The notes under the pieces were generated by a model, which was not told the origin of the DNA, made no database searches, and saw nothing but the letters and a program-made list of their open reading frames with translations. Shown here piece after piece: positions 49,512-49,725 of a stretch of 49,725 bases of DNA. This stretch comes from a virus, in the IMG/VR virus record IMGVR_UViG_3300025769_000192, positions 1-49,725 of that record. The stretch is one strand, 5' to 3'. The first letter of the stretch is position 1; each line of letters opens with the position of its first letter. The position numbers were made by a program, and so were the translations under genes.

Positions 49512-49725
49512 TTACGGGCCTAGTATTACGACCGATGGTTTGATAATGCGAATTGACCCAGCCAGTCGCAGGTCTTATCCTGGGACTGGTTCTAGTATTA
49601 CTGATGTCGCAAGTGGAAGAGTTGGAACAATCTCTGGCGTTACTATCAGCGACGGCACATTTGATTTTGACGGTGTTAATGACCTGATTGATATGAACAA
49701 TTCGTATATCGATCAAACTTCAAAT
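49501..49725 (+). CDS. LamG/concanavalin-like adhesin or fibre tip (3' truncated)
   Basis: ATG 49501 lies 11 bases inside the end of the fibre gene, in another frame. The visible 75 residues read GLIMRIDPASRRSYPGTGSS, then VASGRVGTISGVTISDGTF and FDGVNDLIDM. This is the usual entry of a LamG-like jelly-roll domain ('G-L-x-x-x-x-D ... FDGxNDxI'), common in phage adhesins. It likely forms the receptor-binding partner of the fibre. The rest is outside the window. Confidence 0.65.
   Translation, partial: MGVSYGPSITTDGLIMRIDPASRRSYPGTGSSITDVASGRVGTISGVTISDGTFDFDGVNDLIDMNNSYIDQTSN

Overview
The window is a piece of a marine-type T4-like myovirus genome (contractile tail, AT-rich). The evidence is a recognisable T4 core: gp33-like and gp32-like proteins, gp4, gp26, a tape-measure protein, gp48, gp53, gp27, a gp5-type spike, gp25, gp6 and gp8. 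Several of these genes are preceded by exact T4-style late promoters (TATAAATA). The layout resembles T4-like phages of marine bacteria more than coliphage T4: DUF4815-type giant protein, MGME1-like exonuclease, ThyX, many glycosyltransferases and sigma70-type promoters. The host cannot be named. The TTGACA/TATAAT promoters and the tRNA sequences fit a proteobacterium.

Region 1 (1-10409) is a tightly packed accessory operon. It starts with a transglutaminase-like cysteine protease and continues into a glycan cassette: several paralogous GT-A-like glycosyltransferases, a GT25-like enzyme, a UDP-glucuronate-epimerase-like SDR, two SAM methyltransferases and a HAD-phosphatase/nucleotidyltransferase fusion. 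Most junctions are ATGA or TAATG overlaps, so translation is probably coupled.

Region 2 (10416-16133) holds early or middle genes and small accessory genes. These include a PD-(D/E)XK exonuclease, a restriction-like nuclease, thyX, tRNA-Thr(UGU), tRNA-Pro(UGG), a collapsed tRNA-Ser-like minihelix and many small ORFs. Several sigma70-like promoters occur here. Two share a 17-bp palindrome, and one feeds a 400-nt mostly non-coding stretch rich in potential RNA structure.

Region 3 (16109-18316) holds a conserved small T4-like protein on the minus strand, then a conserved basic protein, a gp33-like late-transcription factor and a cysteine-free gp32, closed by a rho-independent terminator.

Region 4 (18324-22932, minus strand) encodes gp4, an unidentified morphogenesis protein, a tail-tube-like initiator, gp26 and the tape measure. 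gp26 ends on an eight-T run. From there the -1 frame stays open, without a stop, into a small ORF that ends just inside the tape-measure gene. This is the organisation of the lambda G/GT and P2 E/E' tail chaperones, and it is the strongest novel signal in the window.

Region 5 (22975-49725, plus strand) is the late structural operon: gp48, gp53, gp27, a spike whose gp5 functions are split over three genes with two different peptidoglycan-hydrolase domains, gp25, gp6, wedge and fibre-like proteins, gp8, a 2025-aa DUF4815 protein, a 2092-aa repeat-rich tail fibre, and the start of a LamG-like adhesin.
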